NCBI GenBank assembly: GCA_049414625.1
Contig: JBMSAU010000015.1
Coordinates: 1-11,664, forward strand
Length of the DNA: 11,664 nucleotides
Origin: WYEG01 sp049414625
Lineage (GTDB): Bacteria > Desulfobacterota > Thermodesulfobacteria > Thermodesulfobacteriales > Thermodesulfobacteriaceae
Direction of reading: 5' to 3'
Positions within the stretch are counted from its first letter, which is position 1; each line of letters begins with the position of its first letter. The notes under the pieces were generated by a model. That model was not told the DNA's origin. It did not search any database and saw only the letters and a program-made list of their open reading frames with translations. The position numbers were made by a program, and so were the translations under genes. This document shows positions 5,628 through 11,664 of this stretch, one piece after another.

Positions 5628-6665
5628 TTACTTCATAGCCGCTCCAGCAACCGTCCCAAGCACAGTAATAGGAACTTGCTCTTCCACTCCTTTTGCTGCC
5701 CGGTTTATACTGCGAAGGGTCCTTTTGGCTTCGTGGTAAAGAGATTCATCCTTAACCAGCTTACCAAGCGTCCCTTCTCCTCTTTCTATCTTAGCAACGA
5801 TGTTGTGTAAGCTTTGCGAGGTGGCTCTTAAGTCTTTGGATAAGGCTTTCAGCTCTCTATATAGCTCTTCATCGCTTATCAGCTTCCCAAGAGTTCCCTC
5901 GCCTTTTTCAAGCCTTTTAGCTATCTTTTCTAAGGATTGCGAGGTTTTCTTAAGATGATTGTAAAGCTCCTCATCCTTTATAAGCTTCCCAAGAGTTCCT
6001 TCCCCTTTTTCGAGCTTTGCCGAAAGTATCTTTAAGTTTTCAGCAGTGGTAGTCAAATCTCTGTATAGTTTTTCGTCGGTTAAAAGTTTACCCAGAGTTC
6101 CCTGTCCTTTTTCTACCTTTTCAGCGATGCTTTTTATGCTTGCACTTGCTTCCCGGAAGTTCGCTACCAATGCTTTGAGGTTTTCTTGCCCCTCTTTAGT
6201 GCCGAGTAGCTCTTTTAGACCTTCTATCGTCGGTCCTAAGCTTGCAAGAATTTGGTCAAGGTCAACAGGGCTCTCGGTTTTGGCTATCATCCCACCTTCA
6301 GGAAGAAACCTTGCAGAGGTGCCAGGTCTTATCTCGATAAATTTATCTCCAAGGACACCAAAGGTCCGAACAACAGCAACCGCGTCCTCCTGAACTTTAT
6401 ACTGTCGGAATATGTTCAGCTCAACCTTAGCCTTTCCCTGAGGTGTAAGCTCGATGTTCCCCACCTTTCCAATCTGCACCCCAGCCATTTCAACCTTTGC
6501 TCCACGGATCAATCCTGAGACAGAATCAAAGACAGCATAAAGCTTGTAAGTGTTTTTGGGAGTGAAGGCTTCCTGAGCAAGCCTCACCGTAAGAAAAAAT
6601 AGAGCAACCAACCCAAGAAAAACAAAAATTCCCACTTTAACCTCTGTTTTTCCCCTATCCTTCAT
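5628..6665 (-). CDS. mlaD: MlaD-like MCE-domain protein with long four-repeat C-terminal extension
   Basis: This 345-residue protein is the substrate-binding, membrane-anchored part of an Mla-type lipid transporter. It has a short cytoplasmic N-terminus, one membrane helix (~11-29), and one MCE domain (~38-115) containing FDSVSGLIRGAKVEMAGVQIGKV and GVLGDKFIEIRPG. The remaining ~230 residues are mostly predicted helix and far exceed E. coli MlaD, which is about 180 residues in all. They hold four units of the form K-x-E-K-G-x-GTLGKL-x-x-D-E-x-LY, beginning near residues 183, 217, 251 and 292. By analogy with MCE proteins that form helical tunnels, the extension may build a periplasmic tube; this is inference. 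The start overlaps mlaF by 11 nt and has a strong AAGGAGGT site inside mlaF. Its stop is 5 bp before the helicase start. Confidence 0.9.
   Translation of the reverse strand: MKDRGKTEVKVGIFVFLGLVALFFLTVRLAQEAFTPKNTYKLYAVFDSVSGLIRGAKVEMAGVQIGKVGNIELTPQGKAKVELNIFRQYKVQEDAVAVVRTFGVLGDKFIEIRPGTSARFLPEGGMIAKTESPVDLDQILASLGPTIEGLKELLGTKEGQENLKALVANFREASASIKSIAEKVEKGQGTLGKLLTDEKLYRDLTTTAENLKILSAKLEKGEGTLGKLIKDEELYNHLKKTSQSLEKIAKRLEKGEGTLGKLISDEELYRELKALSKDLRATSQSLHNIVAKIERGEGTLGKLVKDESLYHEAKRTLRSINRAAKGVEEQVPITVLGTVAGAAMK
5691..6119 (-). repeat. Four in-frame repeats in mlaD (34-41 residues each)
   Basis: Repeat starts lie at 6119, 6017, 5915 and 5792 reading on the minus strand, a period of 102, 102 and 123 bp (34, 34 and 41 codons). 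Repeats 2 and 3 share an identical 17-bp stretch (5983-5999 and 5881-5897 on the plus strand) exactly 102 bp apart, which points to origin by tandem duplication. Each encodes a GTLGKL turn followed by an acidic residue pair and LY; the extra seven residues in unit 3 break the register before unit 4. Confidence 0.85.
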
Positions 6666-7413
6666 GGCCTACCTCCTTTACCCTATCTATTAGGGCAGAA
6701 TCTAAGAATTTTCTTACAAAAGGATGGTTCGAATTTATTATTTCCTCAGGTGAGCCAATTTGAGCAATTACACCTTCATGTAAAAAGGCGATCTGATCGC
6801 CATATTTTAGTGCTAAGGGGACATCATGGCTTATGATTACGCAGGTCAGGTTAAAACGATTTTTCACCTCCATGATAAGATCAAGGATAGACCTCTGCAA
6901 GATGGGGTCAAGACCGGTTGTAGGTTCATCAAAGAGGATCACTTGAGGATGAAGGGCAAGGGTCCTCGCTAAGGCTGCCCTTTTTTTCATCCCACCTGAA
7001 AGCTCTGATGGATACTTATTCTTAGCTTCCAGTAATCCTACCGCAGATAAAAGTTCATCAACCTTTCTTTCTATCTCCTTTTCAGGTAATTTGGCATGCT
7101 CGATCAGAGGGAAAGCCACATTTTCCCCAACGGTCATGGAATCAAAAAGGGCTCCCTCTTGGAAAAGATAGCCTATCTTTTTTCTGACCTCCTGCCACTC
7201 CTTTTCGCTAAGCTTAGTAAGGTCCCTGTTTTCAAACCAGATTTCTCCTTCATCAGGGCTTAACAAACCTACAAGATGCTTGAGAAGCACACTTTTTCCA
7301 GTTCCACTCTGCCCCATGATAAAGGTAGTCTTCCCTTCGGGTATTACCAGATTAACTCCTCTTAAAACCTGAAAACCGTTAAAGCTTTTCTTTAGATTTT
7401 TTATGGTTATCAT
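6655..7413 (-). CDS. mlaF: Mla-type ABC transporter ATP-binding protein
   Basis: The cytoplasmic ATPase of the lipid transporter, 252 residues, normal length. It shows Walker A GQSGTGKS (34-41), the Q-loop FQEGALFDSMTVGEN (Q85), signature LSGGMKKR (138-145), Walker B VILFDEPTTGLDP (D162, E163) and switch histidine H196 in ISHD. The GALFDSMTV and LSGGMKKRAALAR wording is typical of MlaF/Ttg2A rather than of general ABC importers. GAGGAG precedes ATG 7413. It lies between the permease and MCE genes, as in Mla operons, and overlaps mlaD by 11 nt. The C-terminal tail is only slightly longer than the ABC core. Assignment is secure; direction of lipid movement cannot be told from sequence. Confidence 0.94.
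   Translation of the reverse strand: MITIKNLKKSFNGFQVLRGVNLVIPEGKTTFIMGQSGTGKSVLLKHLVGLLSPDEGEIWFENRDLTKLSEKEWQEVRKKIGYLFQEGALFDSMTVGENVAFPLIEHAKLPEKEIERKVDELLSAVGLLEAKNKYPSELSGGMKKRAALARTLALHPQVILFDEPTTGLDPILQRSILDLIMEVKNRFNLTCVIISHDVPLALKYGDQIAFLHEGVIAQIGSPEEIINSNHPFVRKFLDSALIDRVKEVGHEG
6671..6678 (-). promoter_or_regulatory. Strong ribosome binding site of mlaD within the end of mlaF
   Basis: On the minus strand AAGGAGGT stands five bases before the mlaD ATG (6663-6665). It is fully inside the mlaF coding region, whose stop codon is downstream of the mlaD start. This fixes the mlaD start and allows mlaD to be initiated independently of mlaF termination. Confidence 0.8.
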
Positions 7414-7458
7414 GTCTCCTCTTTACCTTCCTCATTCCACGCACAAGCAAAGGTTCTC

Positions 7459-8226
7459 CTAAAAAAATAGGGTCGTAAGAATATAGTCAAAAATAAGTAT
7501 CCCTACAGAAGAAATAACCACAGCTTCGGTGGTTGCCCTTCCAACCCCTTCGGCACCTCCGCTTGCGTAATAGCCCTTATATCCGCACACAGAAACCAAA
7601 AAGGCTCCAAAGAAGATAGACTTACAGATACCAGACATGATGTCTTGTAGCTCAACCATTTCTTCCATCCGAGCCATGAATATACCGTGGTCTATACCAA
7701 GGACCATTACTCCCACGACATATCCGCCGGCTATTCCGATTAGGTTTGCCATAGCTGTTAGAAGTGGAACTGTTATAATTCCTGCCCAAAGCCTTGGGGT
7801 TATAAGGTATTGAATGGGGTTTACGGCCATCATCTTCAAGGCATCTATCTGTTCTGTGATGCGCATCGAACCAAGCTCTGCGGTGATGGCTGAGCCAGCC
7901 CTTGCTACCACCATGATAGCGGTAAGAACCGGTCCAAGTTCTCTTGTTAGCGTAAGGGCTACTACGCCCCCAAGCACGCTCTGCCCACCAAACTTAGCCA
8001 AAGCATGATGAACCTGATAAGCTGTAACCATCCCTGAGAAAAGGGCAGTTAAGCTCACTACAAGCCAAGATTTAACCCCTATGAATTCCATGTGTTTGAT
8101 AAAAAGCCTTAGTCTAAAAGGTCTACTAAAGGTGGCTAAAAAGCTTTGCCAAAAAAAGATGAAGATCCCACCACAATCTCTAAGGAACTTGAGAAAGAGA
8201 CTTCCTAGATGGTAAAAAGGGTTCAT
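7459..8226 (-). CDS. mlaE: Mla-type ABC transporter permease (MlaE/DUF140)
   Basis: The 255-residue inner-membrane permease of the lipid transporter, usual length. An N-terminal amphipathic segment (~1-45) is followed by about five hydrophobic helices. The family hallmark is present in full around residues 92-145: TRELGPVLTAIMVVARAGSAITAELGSM, then ITEQIDALKMMAVNP and a following PR. The C-terminal part has SVCGYKGYYASGGAEGVGRATTEAVV, also typical. ATG 8226 overlaps the ilvD stop as ATGA, and AGAGGAG inside ilvD is about ten bases upstream, so translation is probably coupled to ilvD. A 45-bp gap follows before mlaF. No mlaB (STAS domain) or mlaC gene is in this operon. Confidence 0.94.
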   Translation of the reverse strand: MNPFYHLGSLFLKFLRDCGGIFIFFWQSFLATFSRPFRLRLFIKHMEFIGVKSWLVVSLTALFSGMVTAYQVHHALAKFGGQSVLGGVVALTLTRELGPVLTAIMVVARAGSAITAELGSMRITEQIDALKMMAVNPIQYLITPRLWAGIITVPLLTAMANLIGIAGGYVVGVMVLGIDHGIFMARMEEMVELQDIMSGICKSIFFGAFLVSVCGYKGYYASGGAEGVGRATTEAVVISSVGILIFDYILTTLFF

Positions 8227-9878
8227 TCTAGGATGGCTCCTCTATCAGCTGAGCTTACCAAGGCTTGATACTTTTTCAACATACCGCTAATTTTTTTCTT
8301 CGGAGGCTTCCATCTTTTTCTTCTTTCAGCAAGGACCTCTTCCGATACCTTAAGGTCGATCCTCCTTGCAGGGATATCTATTTCTATGATGTCTCCATCC
8401 TCAACCAGAGCAATGGGACCACCTTCTTGAGCCTCGGGAGAAACATGTCCTACGCAGGCACCCCGCGTGCCTCCGCTAAACCTACCATCCGTGACCAGGG
8501 CTACAGACTCCGAAAGACCCATGCCAACGATGGCTGAAGTTGGGGAGAGCATCTCTCTCATACCGGGTCCACCCTTTGGACCCTCATACCTTATCACCAC
8601 CACATCACCGGGGCTTATTTTCCCGTTAAGAATGGCTGAATAGGCTTCCTCCTCGGAATTAAACACCCGTGCCGGACCAGAATGCCTAAGCATCTGAGGC
8701 ACAACAGCGCTTGTCTTTACTATAGAGCCCTTAGGTGCAAGTGTTCCATAAAGAACCGCGATTCCACCCTCATTATAATAGGGGTCTTCAACCGGTCTTA
8801 TCACCTCTCTGTTTCTTACCTCAGCTTTTTTGATGATTTCTCCTACAGTCAATCCAGAAACAGTCTTAGCCGAGAGGTCAATCAAGTTAAGTTTGGAAAG
8901 TTCCTTCATCACTGCAGGGATACCCCCAGCATGATGTAGGTCTACTACGCTATGCGGGCCAGCAGGGATAAGCTTAGCAAGAACTGGGGTCTTTTTTGAT
9001 ACCTCGTCAAAGTCTTTTAAAGAAAGGTCAACGCCTGCCTCATGCGCTATGGCTAAGAGATGAAGGACAGTGTTTGTTGAGCAACCAAGCGCCATGTCAA
9101 CCGCTATGGCGTTTAAGAAGGAGTTTTTGTTCACCAACTTCCTTGGAGTTAGATTTTTCTTAACAAGCTCAACAATTCTTTTTCCCGTTTCTTTGGCTAA
9201 CCTAATTCTATCAGAGTAGACTGCGGGTATGGTTCCGTTCCCGGGTAGGGCAAGACCAAGGGCCTCGCTCAGACAGTTCATAGAGTTTGCGGTAAACATT
9301 CCGGCGCAAGACCCACAGGTTGGACAGGCGCAAGCTTCAAGCTCGGAGAGCTCCTCCTCGCTCATTTCTCCCTTTTTTACCTTGCCTATAGCTTCAAAAA
9401 CCGAGATCAGATTAACCTCTTTGCCTCTATAGTTTCCAGTTAACATTGGTCCGCCGGCGATGATGATGGCTGGAATGTTTAAGCGAAAGGCAGCAATCAA
9501 CATCCCTGGGGTAATCTTGTCGCAGCTTGTCACTAAGACAAGCCCATCAAAGGCATGAGCCATGGCCATGACCTCGATGGAATCCGCTATCAAGTCCCTG
9601 CTTGGAAGAGAATACTTCATGCCTTCATGGTTCATGGCAATCCCGTCGCAGACTCCTATAACGCCGAACTCCACCGGAACCCCTCCCGCAGAAAGCACCC
9701 CGGCCTTAACCGCCTCTACAAGGTTTCTTAAATGGATATGACCAGGCACGATCTCGTTGAAGGAATTGGCAATGCCGATCAGAGGCTTCTTCAAATCATC
9801 GTCCGAAAATCCAAGAGCCCTAAGAAGAGACCTATGCGGCGACCTCTCAATTCCTTTTTTTATCCTATCGCTCCTCAT
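8223..9878 (-). CDS. ilvD: Dihydroxy-acid dehydratase
   Basis: A cytoplasmic Fe-S enzyme that dehydrates 2,3-dihydroxy-3-methylbutanoate and its methylpentanoate homologue to the 2-oxo acids, the third common step of valine, isoleucine and leucine synthesis. The 551-residue length and motifs are typical: NSFNEIVPGHIHL (38-50), CDGIAMNHEGM (77-87), TSCDKITPGML (C119, D120), CPTCGSCAGMFTANSMNC (185-202, C191) and GRFSGGTRGACVGHVSPEA near the C-terminus. Where [2Fe-2S] enzymes carry a third cluster cysteine in a PCN-like motif, this one has P45-G46-H47 as in the E. coli [4Fe-4S] enzyme. AGGAGGG lies four bases before ATG 9878. First gene of the minus-strand operon; its TGA overlaps the mlaE ATG. 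Confidence 0.96.
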   Translation of the reverse strand: MRSDRIKKGIERSPHRSLLRALGFSDDDLKKPLIGIANSFNEIVPGHIHLRNLVEAVKAGVLSAGGVPVEFGVIGVCDGIAMNHEGMKYSLPSRDLIADSIEVMAMAHAFDGLVLVTSCDKITPGMLIAAFRLNIPAIIIAGGPMLTGNYRGKEVNLISVFEAIGKVKKGEMSEEELSELEACACPTCGSCAGMFTANSMNCLSEALGLALPGNGTIPAVYSDRIRLAKETGKRIVELVKKNLTPRKLVNKNSFLNAIAVDMALGCSTNTVLHLLAIAHEAGVDLSLKDFDEVSKKTPVLAKLIPAGPHSVVDLHHAGGIPAVMKELSKLNLIDLSAKTVSGLTVGEIIKKAEVRNREVIRPVEDPYYNEGGIAVLYGTLAPKGSIVKTSAVVPQMLRHSGPARVFNSEEEAYSAILNGKISPGDVVVIRYEGPKGGPGMREMLSPTSAIVGMGLSESVALVTDGRFSGGTRGACVGHVSPEAQEGGPIALVEDGDIIEIDIPARRIDLKVSEEVLAERRKRWKPPKKKISGMLKKYQALVSSADRGAILE

Positions 9879-9911
9879 GATGCCCTCCTCTAATTTGAAT
9901 AGACCAAATCT

Positions 9912-9939
9912 ATTATATTTATCCTGCCCTTGCTGTCAA
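9912..9939 (-). promoter_or_regulatory. Consensus sigma-70 promoter of the ilvD-mla-helicase operon
   Basis: On the minus strand TTGACA (9934-9939) and TATAAT (9912-9917) are both perfect, with a 16-bp spacer (9918-9933). Transcription should begin near 9905, giving a leader of about 27 bases that contains the ribosome binding site. The strength implied by twelve of twelve matches suggests either high constitutive expression or a need for repression. Confidence 0.82.
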
Positions 9940-9943
9940 GCAA
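9930..9943. promoter_or_regulatory. Inverted repeat over the ilvD -35 box, candidate operator
   Basis: TTGCT (9930-9934) and AGCAA (9939-9943) are inverted arms around GTCA. The repeat covers the whole -35 hexamer of the ilvD promoter and lies upstream of nfu, so one bound protein could affect both directions. Five-bp arms are short, so coincidence is possible. A second weaker inverted repeat, ATTTG-N7-CAAAT (9893-9909), sits at the ilvD transcription start. Confidence 0.4.
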
Positions 9944-9962
9944 ATCTGTATTATCTTAATAT
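9933..9962 (+). promoter_or_regulatory. Tentative promoter for nfu-rpoZ-dnaJ
   Basis: A plus-strand promoter must lie in this 111-bp divergent region unless transcription enters from elsewhere, but none is clear. CTGTCA (9933-9938) and TAATAT (9957-9962) give four of six matches each at an 18-bp spacing. TATAAA at 9960-9965 is a better -10 but its spacing from the same -35 is 21 bp. The region overlaps the ilvD -35 box, so the two promoters may compete for polymerase. Confidence 0.25.
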
Positions 9963-9989
9963 AAATCTAAAAGACAAAGGGGGTTAAAC

Positions 9990-10211
9990 ATGAAAGAAGC
10001 AGTTGAGCAAGCCTTGGCTAAGATAAGACCTATGCTCCAGGCAGACGGTGGAGATGTTGAGCTTGTAGAAGTGACCGAAGATGGTGTGGTAAAGGTCCGT
10101 CTAAAGGGAGCCTGCGGTTCCTGTCCGATGTCTCTTATGACTCTAAAGCATGGAATCGAACGCTACCTAAAGAAAGAAGTTCCTGAGATTACTGAAGTAG
10201 TCGCAGTTTAG
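9990..10211 (+). CDS. nfu: NifU C-terminal-domain Fe-S cluster carrier (Nfu type)
   Basis: A 73-residue protein consisting only of the NifU C-terminal domain. It has KIRPMLQADGGDVELV (11-26) and the cluster-binding CGSCPMS (C42, C45, a CxxC pair) followed by the usual helix ending in ERYLKKEVPE. Such proteins bind a [4Fe-4S] or [2Fe-2S] cluster between two monomers and pass it to target enzymes. There is no N-terminal IscU-like or A-type degenerate domain. AAAGGGGG (9976-9983) stands six bases before ATG 9990. It is divergent from ilvD, an Fe-S enzyme, and is followed by rpoZ after 25 bp. Family assignment is secure; client proteins are inferred. Confidence 0.93.
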   Translation: MKEAVEQALAKIRPMLQADGGDVELVEVTEDGVVKVRLKGACGSCPMSLMTLKHGIERYLKKEVPEITEVVAV

Positions 10212-10226
10212 AGGAAAGTTTAGAGG
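10205..10226 (+). repeat. Tandem duplication spanning the nfu stop and the rpoZ ribosome binding site
   Basis: AGTTTAGAGG occurs at 10205-10214 and again at 10217-10226, a 12-bp period. The first copy contains the nfu TAG stop; the second continues into GAGGGGAG (10223-10230), the rpoZ Shine-Dalgarno six bases before its ATG. The first copy also has a weaker Shine-Dalgarno-like GAGGAAAG, too far from the start to be used. Confidence 0.7.
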
Positions 10227-10236
10227 GGAGAAGCCT

Positions 10237-10503
10237 ATGGCTAGGGTTACGGTGGAAGATTGTCTTAAAGTCGTTCCAAGCAGGTTTAAGCTTATTCATC
10301 TCGTCATAAAGAGGTTAAAACAGTTAAGGGAAGGGGCTGAACCCCTAGTAAAATCTGACAACAAAGAGATCGTTACCGCGTTAAGAGAAGTTGCTGCAGG
10401 GCTCATCACTCCTGAGACTATAGACCGCTACGCCAAGAAGGAAAAGCCTACTTCACCTTATGACATCTCTGAGATCCTTAAACAAAAAAGTCCGAAGTTC
10501 TAA
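10237..10503 (+). CDS. rpoZ: DNA-directed RNA polymerase subunit omega
   Basis: The 88-residue omega subunit, which helps fold and assemble the beta-prime subunit into RNA polymerase. The opening MARVTVEDCLKVVPSRFKLIHLVIKRLKQL and the later DNKEIVTALREVAAGLI match the conserved omega core; length is near that of E. coli omega (91). The C-terminal tail (~68-88) is variable and Lys/Pro-rich as expected. GAGGGGAG precedes ATG 10237 by six bases. It lies between nfu and dnaJ, with dnaJ starting 6 bp after its stop, so the three genes are probably one transcript. Nothing is missing. Confidence 0.93.
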   Translation: MARVTVEDCLKVVPSRFKLIHLVIKRLKQLREGAEPLVKSDNKEIVTALREVAAGLITPETIDRYAKKEKPTSPYDISEILKQKSPKF

Positions 10504-10509
10504 AGCTCT

Positions 10510-11664
10510 ATGCAGAATTATAAGGATTATTATGCCATTCTCGGAGTGCCAAGAAATGCGACTCAGGAGGAGATTAAAAGAGCCTATCGCAGGTTAGCCT
10601 TAAAGTATCATCCCGACCGGAACCCAGGCAACAAAGAAGCGGAAGAAAAGTTCAAGGAGATCTCCGAAGCTTATCAAGTTCTTTCTGACCCTGAAAAAAG
10701 AGCTATCTACGATAGTCAAGGCTTCGCCGGGCTTCGTTCCTATGGTTTCAGAGGCTTCGAAGATATTTCGGATATCTTTAGGACCTTTTCTGACCTTTTT
10801 GAAGAGTTTTTTGGCTTTTCTCCCAGGGAGGAACAAAGAAGGAGAGATGGTGCAGACATCTCAACCGAAGTCTGGCTAAACTTTGAAGACCTTTTCACGG
10901 GTAAAGAAGTTAAGGTCACCTACAGCAGACACGAAGCCTGCCCTACCTGTGGCGGTGTTGGTTATGATAAGAAAAAGGGAACTAAGGTGTGCTCTGTTTG
11001 TGGTGGAAAAGGCATGGTCACGTATGTAGAGGGTTTCTTTAGGCTTTCCTACACCTGTCCAGACTGCCGAGGGCGAGGATTTGAGTATATTGAACCCTGC
11101 CCTACCTGCCGTGGTAAGGGACTTATTTTAGCTGAAAGGGAGGTCAAAGTAGAAATTCCTCCTGGAGTTGAAGACGGCACCATCTTTAGGGTTCCAGGAG
11201 AGGGTGAGGCTGGGCTTTATGGTGGAAGACCTGGTGACCTCTATCTTAGGGTTCGCGTTAAACCCCATCCTTTCCTTTACCGGAAGGGACAAGATGTTTA
11301 CTTAAACCTCAGGGTTCCCTTAATCTCAGCCCTCCTTGAAGAGGAAATCACTATTCCCTATGTTAACGAGGAGTTAAAGATTAGGATACCCAAAGGAGTT
11401 CAACCAGGTGAAGAGATAGTCATCAAAGGGAAAGGTTTACCAAGTAAGGATGGTAGGCACCGGGGAGACCTTATCGTTGTTCTTGAAATAGAGCTTCCTA
11501 AAAAAATTTCCTCAAAAGCTAAAGAAGTCCTTAAGCAATTAGCTAAGGAAGAGGGCTGGGACGGTAAGGCAAAGCCCGGTATCATTAATCCAACCTCTCA
11601 AGAAGAAGGAGAGGCAAAGCGCAAGAGAAAAAGTAGTTTCTGGGAAAAATTAAGGTTTCGTTAA
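10510..11664 (+). CDS. dnaJ: Chaperone protein DnaJ (Hsp40), complete
   Basis: A cytoplasmic co-chaperone of 384 residues that delivers unfolded proteins to DnaK and stimulates its ATPase. The J domain (~5-69) contains HPD at 34-36. A short G/F-like region (~70-105) is poor in glycine and rich in phenylalanine, with the DIF motif at ~88-90. Four CxxCxGxG zinc-binding units follow: C144/C147, C161/C164, C183/C186 and C197/C200. Then come two beta-rich substrate-binding domains (~207-333) and a basic tail. Unlike its neighbours it has no clear Shine-Dalgarno; ATG 10510 is 6 bp after the rpoZ stop, so it probably relies on coupling. The TAA is the last three bases of the window, so the gene is complete. 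No dnaK or grpE is in view. Confidence 0.94.
   Translation: MQNYKDYYAILGVPRNATQEEIKRAYRRLALKYHPDRNPGNKEAEEKFKEISEAYQVLSDPEKRAIYDSQGFAGLRSYGFRGFEDISDIFRTFSDLFEEFFGFSPREEQRRRDGADISTEVWLNFEDLFTGKEVKVTYSRHEACPTCGGVGYDKKKGTKVCSVCGGKGMVTYVEGFFRLSYTCPDCRGRGFEYIEPCPTCRGKGLILAEREVKVEIPPGVEDGTIFRVPGEGEAGLYGGRPGDLYLRVRVKPHPFLYRKGQDVYLNLRVPLISALLEEEITIPYVNEELKIRIPKGVQPGEEIVIKGKGLPSKDGRHRGDLIVVLEIELPKKISSKAKEVLKQLAKEEGWDGKAKPGIINPTSQEEGEAKRKRKSSFWEKLRFR

Noticed and set aside
6046..6518. Plus-strand open frames of 88 and 115 codons opposite mlaD
   Set aside because: They are antisense to a well-supported gene, resemble no family and lack ribosome binding sites; mirror images of the repeat-rich coding strand.
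7379..7435. 18-codon minus-strand mini-ORF overlapping the mlaF start, Lys/Arg-rich
   Set aside because: It has an ATG and a nearby purine stretch, but no family resemblance, and the overlap is explained by the mlaF ribosome binding site. Chance is the simplest account.
7441..7452. ACAAGCAAAGG shared with 62-72
   Set aside because: An 11-mer repeated once in 11.7 kb is expected several times by chance and the flanks do not match.
8223..9878. Several open frames of 67-90 codons opposite ilvD
   Set aside because: All are antisense shadows of a highly conserved enzyme and show no initiation signals.

Overview
This 11.7-kb window looks like chromosomal housekeeping DNA from a thermophilic, Gram-negative, probably anaerobic bacterium. 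The evidence is an Mla-type outer-membrane lipid transport locus and a TonB protein (two membranes), Lys/Glu-rich proteins with frequent AGG/AGA arginine codons, tightly packed genes, and a dihydroxy-acid dehydratase with the cysteine pattern of the oxygen-sensitive [4Fe-4S] class. A member of Thermodesulfobacteriota or a related deep-branching group would fit, but this is inference. No rRNA, tRNA, CRISPR array, transposase or phage gene was seen.

Left part, plus strand (1-3195). The first ~145 bases hold an unassigned segment rich in small hairpins and an extended -10 promoter. Next come tonB (147-920), a long-chain polyprenyl diphosphate synthase of the IspB type (942-1937) and a HAD phosphatase (1937-2563), spaced as one operon. 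A Uma2-family PD-(D/E)XK protein (2626-3195) follows with its own promoter, whose spacer is filled by a 17-bp palindrome.

Middle part, minus strand (9878 down to 3199). Five genes run head to tail with overlaps or very short gaps: ilvD, mlaE, mlaF, mlaD and a RecB/AddA-like UvrD-type helicase without a nuclease domain. They are read from one promoter that matches the sigma-70 consensus at all twelve hexamer positions. The unit joins branched-chain amino acid synthesis, lipid transport and DNA repair. The MlaD-like protein has a long C-terminal extension with four repeats of a GTLGKL-x-x-D-E-x-LY unit. The helicase ends 3 bp from the convergent Uma2 stop codon.

Right part, plus strand (9990-11664). 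A second unit diverges from ilvD: an Nfu-type Fe-S carrier, RNA polymerase omega (rpoZ) and a complete DnaJ that ends on the last base of the window. The 111-bp divergent region between nfu and ilvD carries inverted and direct repeats and may co-regulate an Fe-S carrier with an Fe-S enzyme.

No wholly new system is evident. The points most worth checking are the nfu/ilvD divergent control region, the MlaD repeat extension, the ilvD-mla-helicase operon, two tandem duplications of Shine-Dalgarno segments, the palindrome in the Uma2 promoter, and the structured segment at the left edge.
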